Origin: Malus domestica
Lineage: Eukaryota; Streptophyta; Magnoliopsida; Rosales; Rosaceae
Direction of reading: 5' to 3'
Assembly: GCF_042453785.1 (NCBI RefSeq)
Contig: NC_091661.1
Coordinates: 31,425,501 to 31,489,500 of the forward strand
DNA: 64,000 nucleotides
Shown one piece after another: positions 11,495-23,187 of the stretch (positions within the stretch are counted from its first letter, which is position 1; each line of letters opens with the position of its first letter). Under the pieces are notes generated by a model. The model was given only the letters and a program-made list of their open reading frames with translations. It was not told the origin of the DNA and made no database searches. Both the position numbers and the translations under genes were made by a program.

Positions 11495-13515
11495 TTATCG
11501 ACACCCTAGAGCAGCTCTTCCTTCGTCATTGATAGATGTATTTCTACAAATTTTCTGAAGATCAATATACCCTATAATGGTATCCTCGAAAACTGCACCG
11601 TCCAGGTTTGCTTCGTTAAAGGTGGAACCTGATAAGACACTGTTAACAAACAAAGCTCCTTGCAGATTCGCTTTCTCAAAGTTAACCCGGTCTAGAACTG
11701 CATTCGTGAAGTCAGTACCTGCAAAAGAGAGAAAAATTGATAATCCCCATTGCTGTGTGCATTTGATATCAAGGGATGATATGCAAGCTTACCCTTGAAG
11801 CTAGCTCCTGCAGCATAAGCCTTTGACATCACAACTTCTGACATGTCTGCGCCATCAAATTTGGCTCCGGACATGAGTGCTGCCGCAAGACTCTTTCCCT
11901 TAAGATTGGACTTCTCGTTTGTGTAGTCACAGAAGCGGAGATCAATTGCCTTGTCGTAAACTCCATTTGCCTGACCTATTGTATTTCCAACAAATGCAAC
12001 CTCACATCGCTTTGGATCAGTAGACAGTGGAGGCAACCTCTGTTGGATACAGAAGAAGTCAGTTTAGCAACTTTTCATAATCACAGCTATAAGAAGTTAA
12101 AACTGGTTACTTATAATTTGGATAGTGACATTTTGGCTCCTGCTTATTTGATGAACATGTGGCATTTCATAAGAGATGAAAGAAAATCACTCACAAAGGC
12201 AAAGTAACGAAAAAACTTACAAAGTATCTTGAATCTCTGCTCATGTCATAAATGGATTTTGTAAAGTGGATTGGTACAGACTTATCTGGTTCTCTACCGC
12301 GATTCCAAAACAGGGTTTATTTCTTGGTAGCTTATTCGTGACAGTCTTCCAACTAAGGCTAGACAAATTTCTGAGCCTAGACGGCCAACTCTCAACACAA
12401 TCTTCGTCGTGATGAGTTTAATTGGATAAAATCGCAGTAAAGGAAAGAGTAAGATTTCCGATTATCACATTTGGTGTAAAGGAGTCTCCCGATTCATGAA
12501 CAAACTTTGCATCCTGAAGTTATTAATAGAGAAATTTGTGTGGAACTTTAGCCTTAGCTGGTTGTATGTCCTAGTTTTGCTTGGTTCTTGATTGTCCTAC
12601 AAGCTGATGTTGTGTTCCTCACTTTGTATAGATGATCTTGTTTTACCATACAAAACACTAAAAGACATTCGGAGGTAAGAAAAGCGCGAGAACGGAATGA
12701 GATTCAGCTCAACATGGGGAACTCAAATCGCTCATGAACAGATGATGAAGATAACAAAATCGTAAGGCAACGGCACCAAAAGCAAGCCAAGTGAAAAATA
12801 AATATACGGGATGGGAGGGTTTCAAACCTGACCAGCAGCAATTACAGGTGAGGCAGCGGTAGTCACGGCCCAAACAGCAAGAATCCCACAAGCTACATTC
12901 TTAGCTTGCTTCCACTGACTCAGTTCTTCCTTTGTTTCATGACCATCCCTAGAAGCTGCACCCGCCCACCCAATTAAACCAAATCATAAATCCAAATCTG
13001 CAAATTTTGCAGTACAATGCAGGATCCAAAAATAGGCGGAAAGTGCTTATATATCTACTCAAATGATATTCTAGGGAAGGGTATTCGAACTTCGGGCCAA
13101 CTATCCTAACCCACATCTGCAAGTTTGTAAGGACCATTTGAGACTGCTGCTTTAAAAAGCATTTTTGTTAACTACCACTTTTACCACAGGTGATCTTATT
13201 ATAAAAGCGTTTGAAATTTTTATTTAAATCTTTCTAAGAAGCATTTGGCATGAGTTTTTCCAACAAAGTGCTTCTATGAAAGTACTTCTAAACGTAGTCA
13301 TTGTATATAACACCTATAAACAATCAAACCCAAAACTTGAAATTGTTTTTCATAACAAAAAAAAATATCAATCTTTATACACATTCACCAAAAAAAGGCT
13401 TACCGGAGCAAAATACGCGCGTGGGGGAGTGGAATTGCGGGCGTTTCGTGTGGGAGAATTGGAGAGAAACGCCGTTTCGAGACAGAGGAATCACTGAAGA
13501 AAGTGAAGCAGCCAT
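11495..13515 (-). CDS. TL15: Thylakoid lumenal pentapeptide-repeat protein (TL15)
   Basis: Four exons (13515-13404, 12955-12828, 12039-11793, 11718-11495) encode 236 residues. The N-terminus is a Ser/Arg-rich chloroplast transit peptide (MAASLSSVIPLSRNG). A hydrophobic lumen-targeting segment follows (CGILAVWAVTTAASPVIA) and ends in a plausible peptidase site before AGQRLPP. The mature part contains RCEVAFVGNTIGQANG, then pentapeptide-type A(D/N)LxG steps (GAKFDGADM, EKANLQGALF, EANLDGAVF), and ends with TIIGYIDLQKICRN...LGCR. This matches the Arabidopsis lumenal 15 kDa protein At2g44920 as I remember it. Its biochemical role is unsettled; pentapeptide repeats fold as a right-handed beta-helix. 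The ATG at 13515 is the first in frame. A CACGTG box about 90 bp upstream fits light-regulated expression. Confidence 0.95.
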
Positions 13516-13604
13516 TTTTTCAGAAGACAATGGTGTTCTCTTTCTCTTATCCGTTTCCTTCTCCTTTCCACTTAGTTCCCGAAGATCAAGATGACGTGGT
13601 GTGA

Positions 13605-13610
13605 CACGTG
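13605..13610. promoter_or_regulatory. G-box (CACGTG) upstream of TL15
   Basis: A perfect CACGTG lies 90 bp upstream of the TL15 ATG, inside GACACGTGGG, which also fits the ABRE core ACGTGG. A second ACGTGG lies about 10 bp nearer the gene. G-boxes bind bZIP and bHLH factors (HY5, PIFs) and are frequent in photosynthesis gene promoters. Functionality is inferred. Confidence 0.55.
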
Positions 13611-14658
13611 GGATCGTGTCTGACGCCAATGAAAACCATTTCCCCTTAGCCTTATCCCCGCGGGTGACGTTTATACATGAGATAGCATTTTCACAATGAT
13701 GTTCTAGTGGTAAATGACGAATTACGAGGTTCCATTCAAATTAAAAATTAAAAGATTTTGGGTTTAAAATCCGTTGCTGCTGTGGACGTTAGATTTGTGG
13801 CCAGGAAAGGCTGAAATGTCTATGTGAGTCTTTCCGACCTTCGAAAAAAATGAATAATCGTGGTTTGCCAATGATTGTCCTCATTAAAAAAATAATAATA
13901 AATTAAAAAATAAAAATAAAAACATTAGACATTTGTCTAAATACTTACTCACTCTTATATGCCGTTGAATCACAAAGTCAATAAATATAAGGGTAATGTT
14001 AATGAAATTAAATTTTCAAATTAAATGATGTGTCAATAATGGAAATGAGCACGTTTATCAACACTTAAGTAATAAACCAATCATTAACTTCTATGTCATT
14101 TAGTTTCCAACATTTAATTTATAAATTTAGTCTCTCTGATATTATCGAAAATAAAAACATATGAGTAAATTTGGTTTTTTCTCAAATGATGCTGGCAAAT
14201 AACCATTACGAGATAGTTCAGTGGTGGTTGGCGGTTCTAAACCCGTATTCTACATTACACATTTTAAATTACTACATGGTACTAGTATATAACATAATGG
14301 TGATCATAAAAAACTGTAATATTTTTGCGAGTCTTCCGCTTCAAAAAAAAAAAAGAATTCTCCTCACAAAACTGCTGATCTTTTATAAAAACAAAAAAAC
14401 AAAAAAATGCCGGCAAATACTAGTATATGCTTCAAAAATAATGCATAGACATAAATAGCAAAGACAACAAAAAAAGTAAGAATATGGTAAAAGGGAGTTC
14501 CTAACGACAAGGAACAACAAACAACGAAAGGAAAAGGGCGGAGAAACGGTCGGAGGAATCGGCCTTTGACTTTGTTGGTATATTTGAGGGATCGGGCCTC
14601 CTCCGTTTCTCTTTCTCTGACTTGCCACTGCCAAAAAAACAAGGAGTTTGTTCCGACA
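13611..14658. other. Shared upstream region between divergent genes
   Basis: This holds the distal TL15 promoter and the promoter and leader of the plus-strand small gene at 14659. AT-rich runs occur at 13890-13925 and 14340-14405. The last 100 bases are GC-richer, consistent with a 5' UTR. No other gene seen. Confidence 0.45.
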
Positions 14659-14973
14659 ATGGAGAGCCAGAGCCAGAGCCAGAGCTCGTGCCTGTCGTAC
14701 GAGAAGATCAACGGCGTCGCCAGCTGGCTTGGGACCCACGTTGCCTCCGCCTTCTTCAACTCCCTCGAGCGTTGCTCCTGCATCAACCTCTCCACCTCCG
14801 ATGACCAGGAAACCAACCCCGAGGAGGCCCACGACCGCCCCCTCATGCTCTTCGCCTCCCGCTCCGTCAACCTCAGCGACCACCGCCCTCACTACATTTT
14901 TTCCTCTTCCTCCGCCTCCTCCTCCTCCTCCTCCACCCCCCCACCAAAAGACGTCGTCAACCTCCCCGTCTGA
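14659..14973 (+). CDS. Small plant-specific protein of unknown function
   Basis: A single-exon frame of 104 residues starts [20 protein letters not shown]. It contains [20 protein letters not shown] followed by CINLSTSDD, then an acidic stretch, a Ser-rich run and the C-terminus KDVVNLPV. I remember similar short intronless proteins in other eudicots, with the YEKI/YERI-x-GVA-W and SLERCSC-x-NL segments conserved, but no assigned function. No signal peptide or membrane span is obvious, and two adjacent Cys lie in the conserved core. The frame is GC-rich compared with its surroundings, which supports coding. An in-frame stretch extends upstream of 14659 without a good ATG context, so the ATG at 14659 was chosen. 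The other frames over the Ser/Pro-rich end are composition artefacts. Confidence 0.72.
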   Translation: MESQSQSQSSCLSYEKINGVASWLGTHVASAFFNSLERCSCINLSTSDDQETNPEEAHDRPLMLFASRSVNLSDHRPHYIFSSSSASSSSSSTPPPKDVVNLPV

Positions 14974-15499
14974 ATGGGTGGATCGGATCATCTGGGGTCC
15001 TTTTTGTTTCTTCTCTCTCTCTAGGATTTTATTTTCTTCTTGAAGTTTTGTGTCTTTTTTTTGGATTAATCGGGGTTGGTTTGTATGATTAAATTCAAAA
15101 TGTTTTTCTTGCTGGTGAATTTGTTTGCCTGGATGTGATGTGTTGTTGTAAACATGTAACAGTTAACGTGGACTGGTAAAAAAGGAGGTCTCCTCTCGTT
15201 TCTGTGTGATGGGTTCTTTTTCACTTTGATATATTGATTGCATGATTGGCATGATCTGAAACTGTATCTCTATGTGTTGTTTGTTGCTTCTCTTCCTAGG
15301 GATGTGCAATTGGTATCCATGGGAAGGAAGATGACAAGTCCATCTGGGAATTTTTAAGGGTTTTGATAGACATATTGTCGCAAAGCGGGGGTTTTGTTGG
15401 CTTGGGGTCGTTCTTTATTTGGTTTCTATTGTGATTATTCTATAGAGAATAATGTGTGTTTTTGAATGTGGAATTGTGAATGGGTTAGTCAAGAACGTT
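14974..15499. other. 3' flank of the small plus-strand gene
   Basis: T-rich sequence after the stop codon, probably its 3' UTR (TTTTGTGTC..., TTGTTGTAAACATG). No gene. Confidence 0.45.
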
Positions 15500-15870
15500 T
15501 AGTAAATGTGGGTTAGGTCAGTTAGTCATAGCAGTATAGTATGATTTTAAAATGCACTCGAGTTTGAATCTCCCGTATCAAAGAATGGCAAAAGATGACA
15601 AGTTGTGGTCGTGTCATAGTAGTTGGCTTGCTTCTTTACTATAGAGTTTGAATCCCTATCTCGTAGAATGACAAAAGATGACATGTAATGGATTAACACA
15701 AGGTGGTGATGGTAGGGGTAGTGTGCTCGCCTCTTATGGTCTTACCACTCGAGTTCGAATTCCCCACCTCCTAAGATGTCAAAAGACGACAAATATGATG
15801 GTTAGTCCAATGAGTTAAAACAAGACGACATTTTGAACTTAAGTTCGAATCCTCCACCTCATAGAACGCT
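15500..15870. repeat. Degenerate tandem repeat with tRNA-B-box-like cores
   Basis: About four diverged units of 80-110 bp follow one another. Each contains a B-box-like GAGTTTGAATC or GAGTTCGAATTCC sequence near 15560, 15650, 15750 and 15845, and all but the last follow it with AGA-TG-CAAAAGAYGACA. The TTCGAATCC cores resemble the internal promoter of tRNA-derived SINEs, so this may be a SINE that amplified in tandem. Confidence 0.6.
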
Positions 15871-17294
15871 GATTTGACGAGGCTGAGGGATGTATTAGAT
15901 TGGACAATTGGATCATTCATTTTGGGCCTATGGATAGGCCTTGTTTCGGGCTTAGGTTTCATATGCAGTGGTTCGAGGCATGGGTTGGATATATGGGCTA
16001 CGTATCACCCAATATTTGCAACAAGGCAACAAATATCAATGAACATGATAATCCGACTTCCCCTTCTCTTGAATGTGCTTTTTTTGCACACCAACCTCAA
16101 AACGACGGTAATGTTCATCACTCTATTTATTATCGTTAAATGAGTTCAAATTTTAAGATTTGTTCTCAGCAGCACGCACTGTCATGTCAAAAACTAATAC
16201 ACGACAGTACATTTTAGGTTTGGGAATTGGACTAGCGAAAAGTGACGTCCCCGGTGCAGGCAAGTAAGTTTGAGTCCATTTAAGGAAGACACATCAGTTG
16301 TGTAATTGTGTCCTTTCCTACCGTAGTATTTGCTATTCAATTTCGAGTATGAACATGCAGGAAAAAAACTACATGAATATTCCACTTACATATGAGAAAG
16401 AAAATTTGCAGTTTGCATTAACTAAATCTCAAAAGGTATTCCTGTTAAGTTAACAAAATGGCTAACGATTGGAGACTAGACTAAGCTGGTGTTAGACTAA
16501 ACTGACAGTGCAAGTATACAAGGGTCTACGTCGACGAAAACCCGGTTAGGCGCGCTCATCCATGGACACGAGAAGCAAATCGTATTCCTGTCAGAGATGT
16601 CTTCTCCAAAAGAGTGGATAGTCCAAGTTTCCAGCCCCTGGCTGAGGCAACGAGCCACTTCGGACGAAATGGATTCCTGCACATTCCCACTGCCAGCCAA
16701 AGCTCATCGACCCTACCATGAAACGGACAAGATTTGGCAGACAAACAATTCAATCACTCTGACCGGCGAACAATATGGAATGGTGGAGTTCCCCACCATC
16801 TTTTCCCCAAACGAATTCCAGCCACCAGCGCTTGAATCCCTATCCATCTCAGAGAACAAGGAAGTTCTACAAGGCCCACAGGCACCTGCATTATATAGAT
16901 GTCATATCTCATTGGCTTTCTCCTAACAAATGACTTCACATCTAAAATTTGAGAACCGGCAGACCAAAAGCATCCCACATTGATTATAATTAAACTATCC
17001 GGACAAGCTAACCTTGGCCACTGGCTGATCCCGAATTGGATTACATTACAACCATGGAATATCAGCCATCTGTCAGGACATAAAATGGCACCATCGGAGA
17101 ACCAAATCTGTCATCGATCGTGCACATGCCTGCTAGAAATGTCAACTCGACCCTGTAGGCTGTTGTGGCCATTGATGCTGCCGAACGTAATGTCAGTCAT
17201 CAATCCATTAGACCGGCTTCTTGTAATAGGACTAAGCAGGCACTACGCGATAAGAGTGCTGCGGAGGGGAACCATGTTGAAGACCACTATAGTA
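15871..17294. other. Intergenic and probable long 3' UTR of the WD40 gene
   Basis: About 16095-16165 resembles one arm of the hairpin element at 45165 (AATGTTCATCACTCTATTTA, then GTTCAAATTTTAAGATTTG). From about 16440 to 17294 the sequence is GC-richer and lies directly downstream of the WD40 stop codon. Open frames there on both strands have no recognisable domains. I take it as 3' UTR or an unclassified insertion. Confidence 0.4.
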
Positions 17295-20215
17295 TCAAGC
17301 GGGTACTGGTAAACCATAATTGTGGAACGATCTGATACGTCCATCCCATCCTGCAGTAACAATAACCATACCCCATGCATGAGAACTGGATGTGTTCTGG
17401 CAAGAAATTTTAAAAAACTTGTACTCGGATATGTGCATATTAGATTGGTTTGCCAGTGGGCTCGTAGTTGGAAGATTCTCCTCCGGCCAAGTAGCAGATC
17501 CCTTCGGGATAGACTCAAGGAAAGAATCTTGGCTGAGAGAAAAACATGCAGGTGAGGAAAAAGGCAGAGCGTCCTGTAAATTCTCATCAGCAGCCTGAAA
17601 TTGCCTCTCATTTTCTACGGTCCCACATTTAAATCCAGACCAAGGTATCGCCACAGAAACATTTGTGGAAAAGCGCTCACAAGATCTGATCTTTTTTGCC
17701 TGAGAGAGAACTCGTTCTTCATGATTATTGCAGTTCCATACATATACACTAGAATCCTCACTAACCGAGACTATATGTTTCCCATCTGAAGTGAAGGTAG
17801 CAGATGTCTGGTTCCCTGCATTTCGTTGTCCTGCAAGAGACGAGAGACAGGGTTTAGAAGAGAGAAATGTATGAAATTCATCAGTCAGATGCTAAAACAG
17901 AGAACAAAACTCATTTGCATACTAACATTTGCATCAAATTTTCTTATGCACAATGGAAAATCAGAGCGGTGGAAACCAATAAAAAAAAAAACTATTACAA
18001 ATAAAAACATCAAGTTATGCAACTACCGGCATACTTGCCGACCACAGTAAGACCGTGAAGAATTCTGACTTGTGAATCGGCCGTAGTGACCATCACCTTG
18101 CTAGAATCTTGTGGGAAAAACTGTATAAAATAACAAAAATTACTGAACTTCAGATCCCAGATGGAGAGGTAAAGTGATGTGTAAAAGAAAACAAAACCGA
18201 AAACAAAGCAGGGAGGAAGTAACTACCTGGAAGCCTGTAATCTTTCTGCACGGAGACTTCTTTTTACTTTGCAAGCATAAATGAGCATCCAATTGCAAAA
18301 GATTATCTGCTCCAAGACACACATAACTACTTTATCAGTACAAGCTCAAAGTGAGCAGGGGCACCTACTCAGTTTCTAGGCAAAGGAGGTGAACAAAACG
18401 GAGGAGGCTGAGGAATGCAGGTGTAGAATGTCAAAGCATACCTGATATATTATAAAAGTGGCAACTGCCTGTCATTGAGCCAACAATTCCTCCCTACGGT
18501 GTTTGAATAAGCATTACTTAATATGTGAGCATACATATACATCTCTACATAACTGAAGGGCAAGAAAATCACCAAACCTGCCCATCAGGGTAATAGCACA
18601 CCACAGTAACTATATCTCTTATGTCACTCCAATCAACAACTTGGCAGCAAGAAATTCCCCAAATACGTACTTTGCCATCTATTGAACCACTGATGAAGTA
18701 ATTCTCATCCACTGGATTAAATTGAACACTGGTCACTGCACGATACCAACGAAAAATAGTAAGAGGTCAATTCCATACACTATAAGATAAGAAACCAGGA
18801 TCTTCCAGTTTTATATAATCATAGACAATAGAAGAAGCTCACCATAATTACTATGGGAAAAGACTTTGAGGCAACTGCCGCATCCCACTTGCCAAAGACG
18901 AACAGTTTTGTCAATAGAAGATGACAGAAGATACTGCATTCAGAACAAATTAACACAAAACCAAATTAAACATTCTGCCATGTATCAGTAAATGATAAAT
19001 ATTTTCCAGATTACTAGAAATTTAGCTGCAAAAAAAATAATCACTTACATTACTACTTGACCAAGAGAGATCCAATATATCATCACCATGCCCGTGAAAC
19101 TCATGCAATGGTTTCTCCAATATCCGGAAGACTTTAGGGGGGAAAATAACACATGCTGAATCCGATGTTTTCCTAAGGCTACTTGACTTGCCTATTTTAT
19201 CCTTTTCCGAAAATAGTGGATTTAGTTCAGAGAGATGATTCACTGTGAAGTAAATGCAGGATGGATCTATTTTCGGAATGTCATGTTCATTACATCTCTC
19301 ATCCTCCACTACTTGCCAGACTCGCACAATCCCATCTTCACCACCACTCGCTAAGTATTGTCCATCGGGACTGAATTTCATTGCCAAAATTGCGCCCTCA
19401 TGTGCCTGGATATCTTGCCCCATGTAAAGAGCTGAAAGTTCCTTCAACCGCTTCCTGCACTGATGAACCTTAACTCTTTGTGCCCTGAACCCCATGATTG
19501 CAGCATTGTCATTGTGTGCCAATTCATCATCCTCCCCATGCGTATCAACAAGGCATGTGATTGACCGCAACCTACTCAACCACCCCTTCTTAACTCTCTT
19601 CAGTATCCCAGCTCTAGTGTTCGCCTCCTCCATTCGATTCTCCATCAATTGTTGAGACAATGAAGATGAAGAACACGGAGTGCGCTTAGACTCTTCGGTC
19701 ACTTCTTGACATTCACGTACATTCCGATCCAGCCTCACTTCATCTGCATTACACTCCAAAGGCTTCCCTAAATTCCCATCTCTACATGCAGAATCATCCT
19801 TCCAATCCAACTCAACTGAGGAATTGGAATGGTCATTACGCCGACATGACACAAATGACCGACTCAAACAAAACTCATCCTCAAAACATGAGGTGGTTCT
19901 CAACACAGCCCCACTACCCTCTCCAACTCTCTCAACCACCCCTGCTACATCACTCGCTATTTCGACTGAATTCTCCCCCAAACTTTGATCCACGCTCAGT
20001 CCCATCCACTCCAGAAACTTGGCCCGCCGCTCCTTAACACTTCCCGGGGTTCTATTCCACAAATCATAGGGAAAAGCAGCCGGAACCCAATTAATGAAGG
20101 AAGAAGTGGAATCAAATGTCTCAATGGTTTCAGACCCAGCATCGGATGTCGATGCAATTTCCTCTTCTGCATCAAAGAATCCACAATCTTCTTCCTCTCC
20201 ACTAAAGCTACCCAT
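17295..20215 (-). CDS. WD40-repeat protein, plant WDR44-like group
   Basis: Seven exons (20215-19049, 18933-18843, 18735-18578, 18493-18442, 18306-18227, 18120-18027, 17830-17295) encode 725 residues. An acidic N-terminus leads into the family's signature [20 protein letters not shown] (residues 41-60), then a low-complexity linker and a basic [10 protein letters not shown] segment (residues 211-220). WD repeats begin near residue 271: [15 protein letters not shown] with [22 protein letters not shown] with [19 protein letters not shown] with [10 protein letters not shown], later TSATFTSDG with SEDSSVYVW, and a last [12 protein letters not shown]. They should form a seven-bladed propeller used for protein binding. 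A long insertion precedes the final repeat. Plant relatives are annotated only as transducin/WD40 or WD repeat-containing protein 44; function is not established. The upstream region probably carries a 5' UTR intron. Confidence 0.95.
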
Positions 20216-21778
20216 TATTCTTTGAGTTCAACCCATCAGATTCCACATCAAGAAACCAGCATTATAAACCCCAGGCAACGTGCCAAAATATAATCCCCCT
20301 CCACACAAGCAACCCTGTGGAGTAAGAGAAACTACACAAAATTCAAATTAAAAAAAAAAACACAATTAACACAGAAGCCAAGAGCAGTTCAACACAAAAT
20401 ACTTGCTAAACTAAACAAATATGGTAATTTTAGCAATAAAACAAAAACCAAGAGATCCATCATGGATCCCAATCCACACCCATTGAACCTGGTCTACCAC
20501 CACATATAAAAATCACAATAAAATATGCACAAAAACCCCAAATGAAAATTAAAAACAACCCAATTTCTCAAAAAGAAACACACTTTCCACCACACAGATG
20601 AAAACCCATTTGCAGAATTCGATGATCATGTGATTACAAATTTACAATCGAATTAGCGAGCCAGAAAATTAATTAAGGAAGTTAAATACTGGTTTAAGCA
20701 AAAGGGTGAAGTTTGGTTACATGGGTTTGGTTTTCTATTAGATTCATATGCAACTGGGGAGGGCATGGATCGAAGCAGCCATGTGTAAATTTTGGAGCTT
20801 TTGGGGACTCTCGCTCGCTCGAGGAAGCAAAGGAGCACTCTCTCTACACACAGAAATGAGAAAGAAATAAAATTTAGTAAATTAAAAAGAAAAAAAAAGG
20901 AGAGAAAATGCAGGGGCAAAACAGGAAAACGGACGAGTGTTCTTGATATTCGTGAGCTGATGGCCCGAGCAACGAGATTTCGAGAGTAGAAGGATCAAGG
21001 ATGTGCTTCTGCTTGTGTTTTGTGTTTGTGTTTTTTTTTCTCTCTCTAGACTCTATCTGTTTTCTGTCTACAAAATAAAAAGGTAATTTCCTCTTTTAGA
21101 TGCAAATTTTTTTACCAAATACGAGTGGAGCTTTTCGTGATGCTTCTAGCTAGTTAGGGAGAGTAAAACAAAATGAATGAAGTATAAACAGTTCGTTTAC
21201 AAATGCCGGTAGATCAATTGATCAGAATAACGTGTTTATAGCGTTATAAGTCTCATATGCTATAAATGTGAGTTTGAATATTCTCACTGTAGGTCAAAAT
21301 AATTTAGAAATTACAATATAATGTTCTTTTTGTTTAATTAAACGAAAAACATTAAACATAAAATAATTTTTTTAAATGCTCTTGCTATTAATCACGCAAA
21401 TCATGAACCATATTTAAAATAGTCCATCGAATTCGATTATGGCAATGAAAACATGCCCAACCTTTAACCATTTTTATTAATTGCACCCATATATTGACCT
21501 TTTATATGTTGAATTTCAAGCCAGCCTTTCATTTTCCTTTTAATGGATTAATCTTATGAAATACATCATGGCGAAACCACAAGTTTGTCTTTTTTTTTTT
21601 AATTCCAAATAATAAATGGACTTTCGACCCTTTTTTTATGAGCATTGATATTGATACGATTCTATAGATATTTGCCATATAGGAACCAAATATTGTTGCT
21701 TTCAACCCTTTTTTCTGAAATAGTTTGCTTTTGATTCTCTTTTATAAGATAAAAATCCCATTAGATTGCCTTCATTTT
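20216..21778. other. 5' UTR/promoter of the WD40 gene, then AT-rich spacer
   Basis: The first 800 bases upstream of the WD40 ATG probably contain an untranslated exon and a leader intron. Beyond about 21060 the sequence is AT-rich and featureless. A segment near 21205-21320 has a worn B-box-like GAGTTTGAATATTC and may be an old SINE. Confidence 0.4.
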
Positions 21779-21932
21779 AAGGAAAACTAATGAAAATGTT
21801 TGAAAACTTTGAGTTTTAACGATAAAGACAAAATAAATGGTAAAGTAAATAGTACAAGGATGAACTTTTTGTGTAAAAATATAATTTTTCATTTAAATAA
21901 ACAGTACCGGGAATTTTTCATTAAAATTCCTT
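21779..21932 (+). mobile_element. MITE, family A, copy 3
   Basis: Starts AAGGAAAACTAATGAAAATG and ends TTCATTAAAATTCCTTT. It contains GAGTTTTAACGATAAAGACA and AACAGTACCGGGAA in the family order. Ends form an imperfect inverted repeat. Confidence 0.85.
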
Positions 21933-23187
21933 TCATTTTAATGGGTTTTTGTTTGAGAAGGGGAGGATGAGTGGTAATATTTTTTTTTTTTGTAGTTATG
22001 TAATTATAGCATATATATTAGGTGTAGTGGTATGAATTTGGTACGTCAGTTTCGGAATGAGATTTACTTTAAATTTATGTGTTTGAAGTTCGTGGACCAA
22101 GAGATTCAGACCGATCCAGAGAGAAAGAAAGAAATCTAAATTGTTGAAGTTTTTTAGTTTATATGAAATAATGGTCAATGAGTGGGGACGTTAGAATTGA
22201 TAAGCTTTCTCATAGAACCATAAATAATTTAGTGAAAGATTAATGTCACACAATATTGGTATTTGTTACCCACCCGATTGACTAACTAAAATTTATTTTA
22301 ATTTTAGATCATATTTGAAAATAAAATTACTATTTCACCTTCAAGCATGGGCAATGCTTAGATCATCTCCAAATGAGATGTTAAATTTTAAATATAAATT
22401 TTAAGTTTTGATAACTTATGTGGCACTTTGACATTTTTTAAAATTTTTTTCTCCGAACGATATGTTAAATTAAATTATTATTTTATTATTTATAAAATAA
22501 ATTATTAAACTAATTAAAATTTAATAAAGAACATTTAAAATTTAATCACCTGATTGAAAAGAAGAAAAAAAAGTAAGAAAATTGCATCTATCAATTAAAA
22601 CTACGCAGACTGACAGGTCAAACTGGGATATCCTGGAGGATGTCACCTGTAAGGTTAGGGCATGGGTTCTGCATGGGTTCCATGCAATGCGTCCATCGAA
22701 TCAATGATTTTGTCTCTGCGGATTTTCATCTGTTTTTAAGACGATTTCCATGCGAGTATCCATTAATTATGCAGATTTACTGCATATTTAGGTTAAAAAT
22801 TTAATAAAAACATGCGTATTTAGGAAAATTATTTCGTTTTTATTGCATGCACGCTTAGAAATCACGTTAATTATTTCCAGTTAATTACTGCGGATTTGCA
22901 GGTGGGTAATATAATTATTTAATAATAAATATAGCAGAAAAATGAAAAAGAAATAGGATTAGTACTAATCAAGTGGCTTTGCATTAGGTTATGTCGCTGT
23001 TAAGGCCATCCAAACTCTTAAAAGTCAAAAAGTAAAAGTCGGCTTGTTTCCGTTAAACCAGGCAGTTTACTTAAAAAACTATTTCATGTGTTTCAGTTTG
23101 CAGCTAAACAAACCCTAGTAGCAGTCGGGAGGTAGCACAGCCTCTGTTTTATTTGCATTGATATCCTAAACTCTTTGATCATGTCTT
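21933..23187. other. Gene-poor AT-rich spacer
   Basis: No gene. At about 22363-22470 is GATCATCTCCAAATGAGATG followed by AT-rich sequence and CTCCGAACGATATGTTAAAT, which resembles a worn element end. Poly-T near 21980. Confidence 0.35.

Noticed and set aside
13375-13629. Upstream in-frame extension of the TL15 first exon
   Set aside because: No ATG in the extension; a transit peptide starting MAASLSS at 13515 fits the family.
14383-15043. Gly-rich and Pro/Ser-rich open frames over the small gene at 14659
   Set aside because: Caused by the (TCC)n-like serine stretch read in other frames; the MESQSQ frame has the conserved-looking core.
16597-17312. Two plus-strand frames of about 110 codons
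   Set aside because: Their peptides look random; position and strand fit the 3' UTR of the WD40 gene better.
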